This document shows, piece after piece, positions 62,575 through 64,000 of a stretch of 64,000 nt of DNA (its first letter is position 1; each line of letters opens with the position of its first letter). The translations under genes and the position numbers were made by a program. Source of the stretch: Bemisia tabaci. Taxonomy: Eukaryota > Arthropoda > Insecta > Hemiptera > Aleyrodidae. Under the pieces are notes generated by a model, which was not told where the DNA came from, made no database searches, and was given only the letters and a program-made list of their open reading frames with translations. The stretch covers positions 15,562,001-15,626,000 of the forward strand of contig NC_092801.1 of the NCBI RefSeq assembly GCF_918797505.1, in the 5' to 3' direction.

Positions 62575-62830
62575 TGGCACAGGCAGAGGAGTAAGAAAGA
62601 ACTACCCAAAGTAGATAAACTATTAACTAACTTTTTCTATCGAATGATTTCCTTTGTTTTCAAGCGTTTGTTTATTAAGGTAGGTTCCTCTCCGGTCAAA
62701 TCTGACTGCCGGTCACCATGAAAAAGCGTATTACAAACTACGCAGATTGCGAGCTAAGGACCGGATTTCAGAATTTTTTCATGTACCAAACGTGATTTTT
62801 GAGCGAAATTTTCCCGTCAGATACTGCCGC

Positions 62831-63300
62831 GGTAACGGTTAGTGCGCGATTTGATTCACGCAGACCATTAAGTTTTCATGAGCTGGAGGTTTGAATTCGC
62901 GCGTCAAGAAACATTAAATATCTTGGTTAGGAGTTAATTTCAGTAGTTTTCGTTCCGCAAATCGTGTTCTACGTGAAATTTTGGTTAAGAAGCATGTAGG
63001 AGAATGCTTAATTTTGTACCTCGTCTATACTGCCGTGCTAAGGAAGAACGCCGTATGAACCTTCAGGCGTTGCCAAATTTCCTTGAATAAAACACGAATT
63101 TACTGGTAAACTTATGAATATTTTCCTTCCAATTTTTCAGATAATTTTGTTCGCAATTTTACCTGAAGTTCCTGAAAATTTCAAGGAAAAATATTCATAA
63201 TTTTCCTCATAAATAAACATTTTATCGAGGGAAATTTGGCAACTCTCGAATGTTCATACGGCGTTTTTCCTTAGCACGGCAGTGTAGTGGTCCATATTCC
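62831..63300. repeat. MM half-copy interrupted by family A
   Basis: 62831-63029 aligns with 3205-3403 (GGAGTTAATTTCAGTAGTTT, then GCATGTAGGAGAATGC). The 3' words TACCTCGTCTA and TAGTGGTCCAT are separated by the family A element at 63030-63282. Confidence 0.75.
63030..63282. mobile_element. Family A MITE with an identifiable empty site
   Basis: It starts CTGCCGTGCTAAGGAAGAAC and ends CGTTTTTCCTTAGCACGGCAG, 253 bp. Compared with the unoccupied relative at about 3390-3410, the insertion duplicates TA, with one extra base at each tip left unassigned. Confidence 0.9.
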
Positions 63301-63517
63301 GATACCTGTACCTCTCGAAGGGTAGGTTTCGTGTAGTAAGTATGTAATATTAGGAATAATTTTACTACAGTGTGGCAACACAGAATTGAAGTACTTAAAC
63401 CGCATAGGGCATGAGTGAGTCATGGTCCTCATTTTTTTCTTGCGGAAGATTTTGACTGGCTCGCAGCGAGCGCGCAACAGATGGTCCGAAATGCTAATCA
63501 GCTTCATTCTCATCATC
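63301..63517. other. Short unassigned stretch
   Basis: No feature recognised. Confidence 0.3.
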
Positions 63518-63670
63518 GCCGTATGCGATACATCGATTGATCTGTCATTTAAACCCATGGTAAAGGATCGATAAACAGACTGTTCGCAACGAAGACCTTC
63601 ATAATCGATTCTATCCCATAGCTTCAAATGGGAAATTATCGCGATAATCGATCATTCACCCCTCGCCAGC
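63518..63670. mobile_element. Family B element, diverged
   Basis: Inner parts are clear (GATACATCGATTGATCTGTC, TTTAAACCCATGG, and ATAATCGATTCTATCCCATAG). The termini have decayed (left ATCGCCGTATGCG, right CCCTCGCCAGCGG) and no TSD could be aligned. Confidence 0.72.
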
Positions 63671-64000
63671 GGTCCCAAACCACTTATTTTTTAAGCTGTG
63701 ACTTTGTCTTACAGCAAGTTACGTATAAAGGAGTTAATGAGCGCCCAGAATTCCATCCTTGGTGGCTGTGACTGTCGGAGAATCGCCTTTCCATAAACTC
63801 CATAAAAAGCTAATAAAACGCAAACAGTGAGAAAAATTTCTGGCCTTCGTGAAGAGAAGTGCAGGTGCATCTCAATGCCTGAGGTCGGAAAATACGTATC
63901 TCAGATTGCAACGTTGCAGTTAAATATACACTCATGTTTTTCCCCCCATTTTTTAAAGTAAAATCGACCGGAAGTTTCCATCGGAATTGTCTGCAAATTG
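63671..64000. other. Window edge; possible start of a family L copy
   Basis: From about 63887, AAATACGTATCTCAGATTGC followed by CATTTTTTAAAGTAAAAT resembles the left part of family L as at 16150-16210. The copy would continue past the window. Confidence 0.35.

Noticed and set aside
1..64000. tRNA, rRNA or bacterial-type operons
   Set aside because: No cloverleaf with matching arms, no rRNA-like conserved stretch, and no closely packed same-strand frames with ribosome-binding sites were seen on reading.

Overview
This window looks like non-coding chromosomal DNA from an insect, most likely a sap-sucking hemipteran. Several repeat families match, from memory, those of the whitefly Bemisia tabaci; that identification was not checked. 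There are no operons, ribosome-binding sites or dense coding, and no tRNA, rRNA or CRISPR array was seen. Almost every open frame longer than 60 codons lies inside a repeat or has no coding character. The window is a graveyard of short non-autonomous DNA transposons, many still bounded by exact target-site duplications (TSDs), with frequent element-in-element nesting.

Families, with labels used below. A: about 250 bp, ends CTGCCGTGCTAAGGA / TCCTTAGCACGGCAG, 17 full, partial or related copies; A2 is a diverged cousin. B: about 165 bp near-palindrome, ends CAGTGGCG / CGCCACTG, 8-bp TSD (hAT type). C, G, H and GG: ends CACTG / CAGTG with 2-bp TSD in all ten copies (CMC-type). D: about 505 bp fold-back. 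E: about 280 bp fold-back, ends GCGGGCTGAT / ATCAGCCCGC. F and EE: ends TAGAGTNCC, 8-bp TSD. I: CCCTGGTAAAAATTGGC ends, 2-bp TSD. J, K, Q, R, S: hAT-like, 8-bp TSD. L, N, W, X, Y, AA, BB, CC, DD, JJ, KK, LL, MM, HH: other repeats. M: Transib-like, heptamer CACAGTG and 5-bp TSD. O: a mariner 3' end duplicated as a palindrome. P: a 3.9-kb inverted repeat. Z: 11-bp TSD. One further element (17595-18710) is MULE-like, with 33-bp subterminal repeats, a 9-bp TSD and a coding fragment.

Layout. 0-9 kb: A, N, KK, MM, C, D with K nested, M with F nested, then a purine/pyrimidine switch. 9-18 kb: E, C, A, EE, G, B, L and F. 17.6-18.7 kb: the MULE-like element. 20.3-21.0 kb: three CACTG-ended elements in a row. 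21-33 kb: J, V, a possible promoter with 5' exon (about 23.3-23.6 kb), W, Y, I inside E, L, A, B, J and F. 33.5-45.5 kb: Z inside Y, D inside A, T inside S, fold-back AA, a 90/180-bp minisatellite, mariner palindrome O inside N, G, B and E. 46-49 kb: M, A2, a short gene for a putative secreted peptide (minus strand, 46950-47114), DD and J. 49-57 kb: Q, R, D, CC, A, B, then a broken E holding both D and the giant palindrome P. 57-64 kb: HH, I inside H, S, E, MM interrupted by A, and B.

Genes. Only the 54-residue secreted-peptide frame, the 5'-incomplete frame inside the MULE-like element, the mariner C-terminal remnant and perhaps two repeat-bearing frames deserve a coding label. The possible exon at 23.3-23.6 kb suggests part of the window may be intron or upstream sequence of a host gene, but no spliced model can be built from sequence alone.
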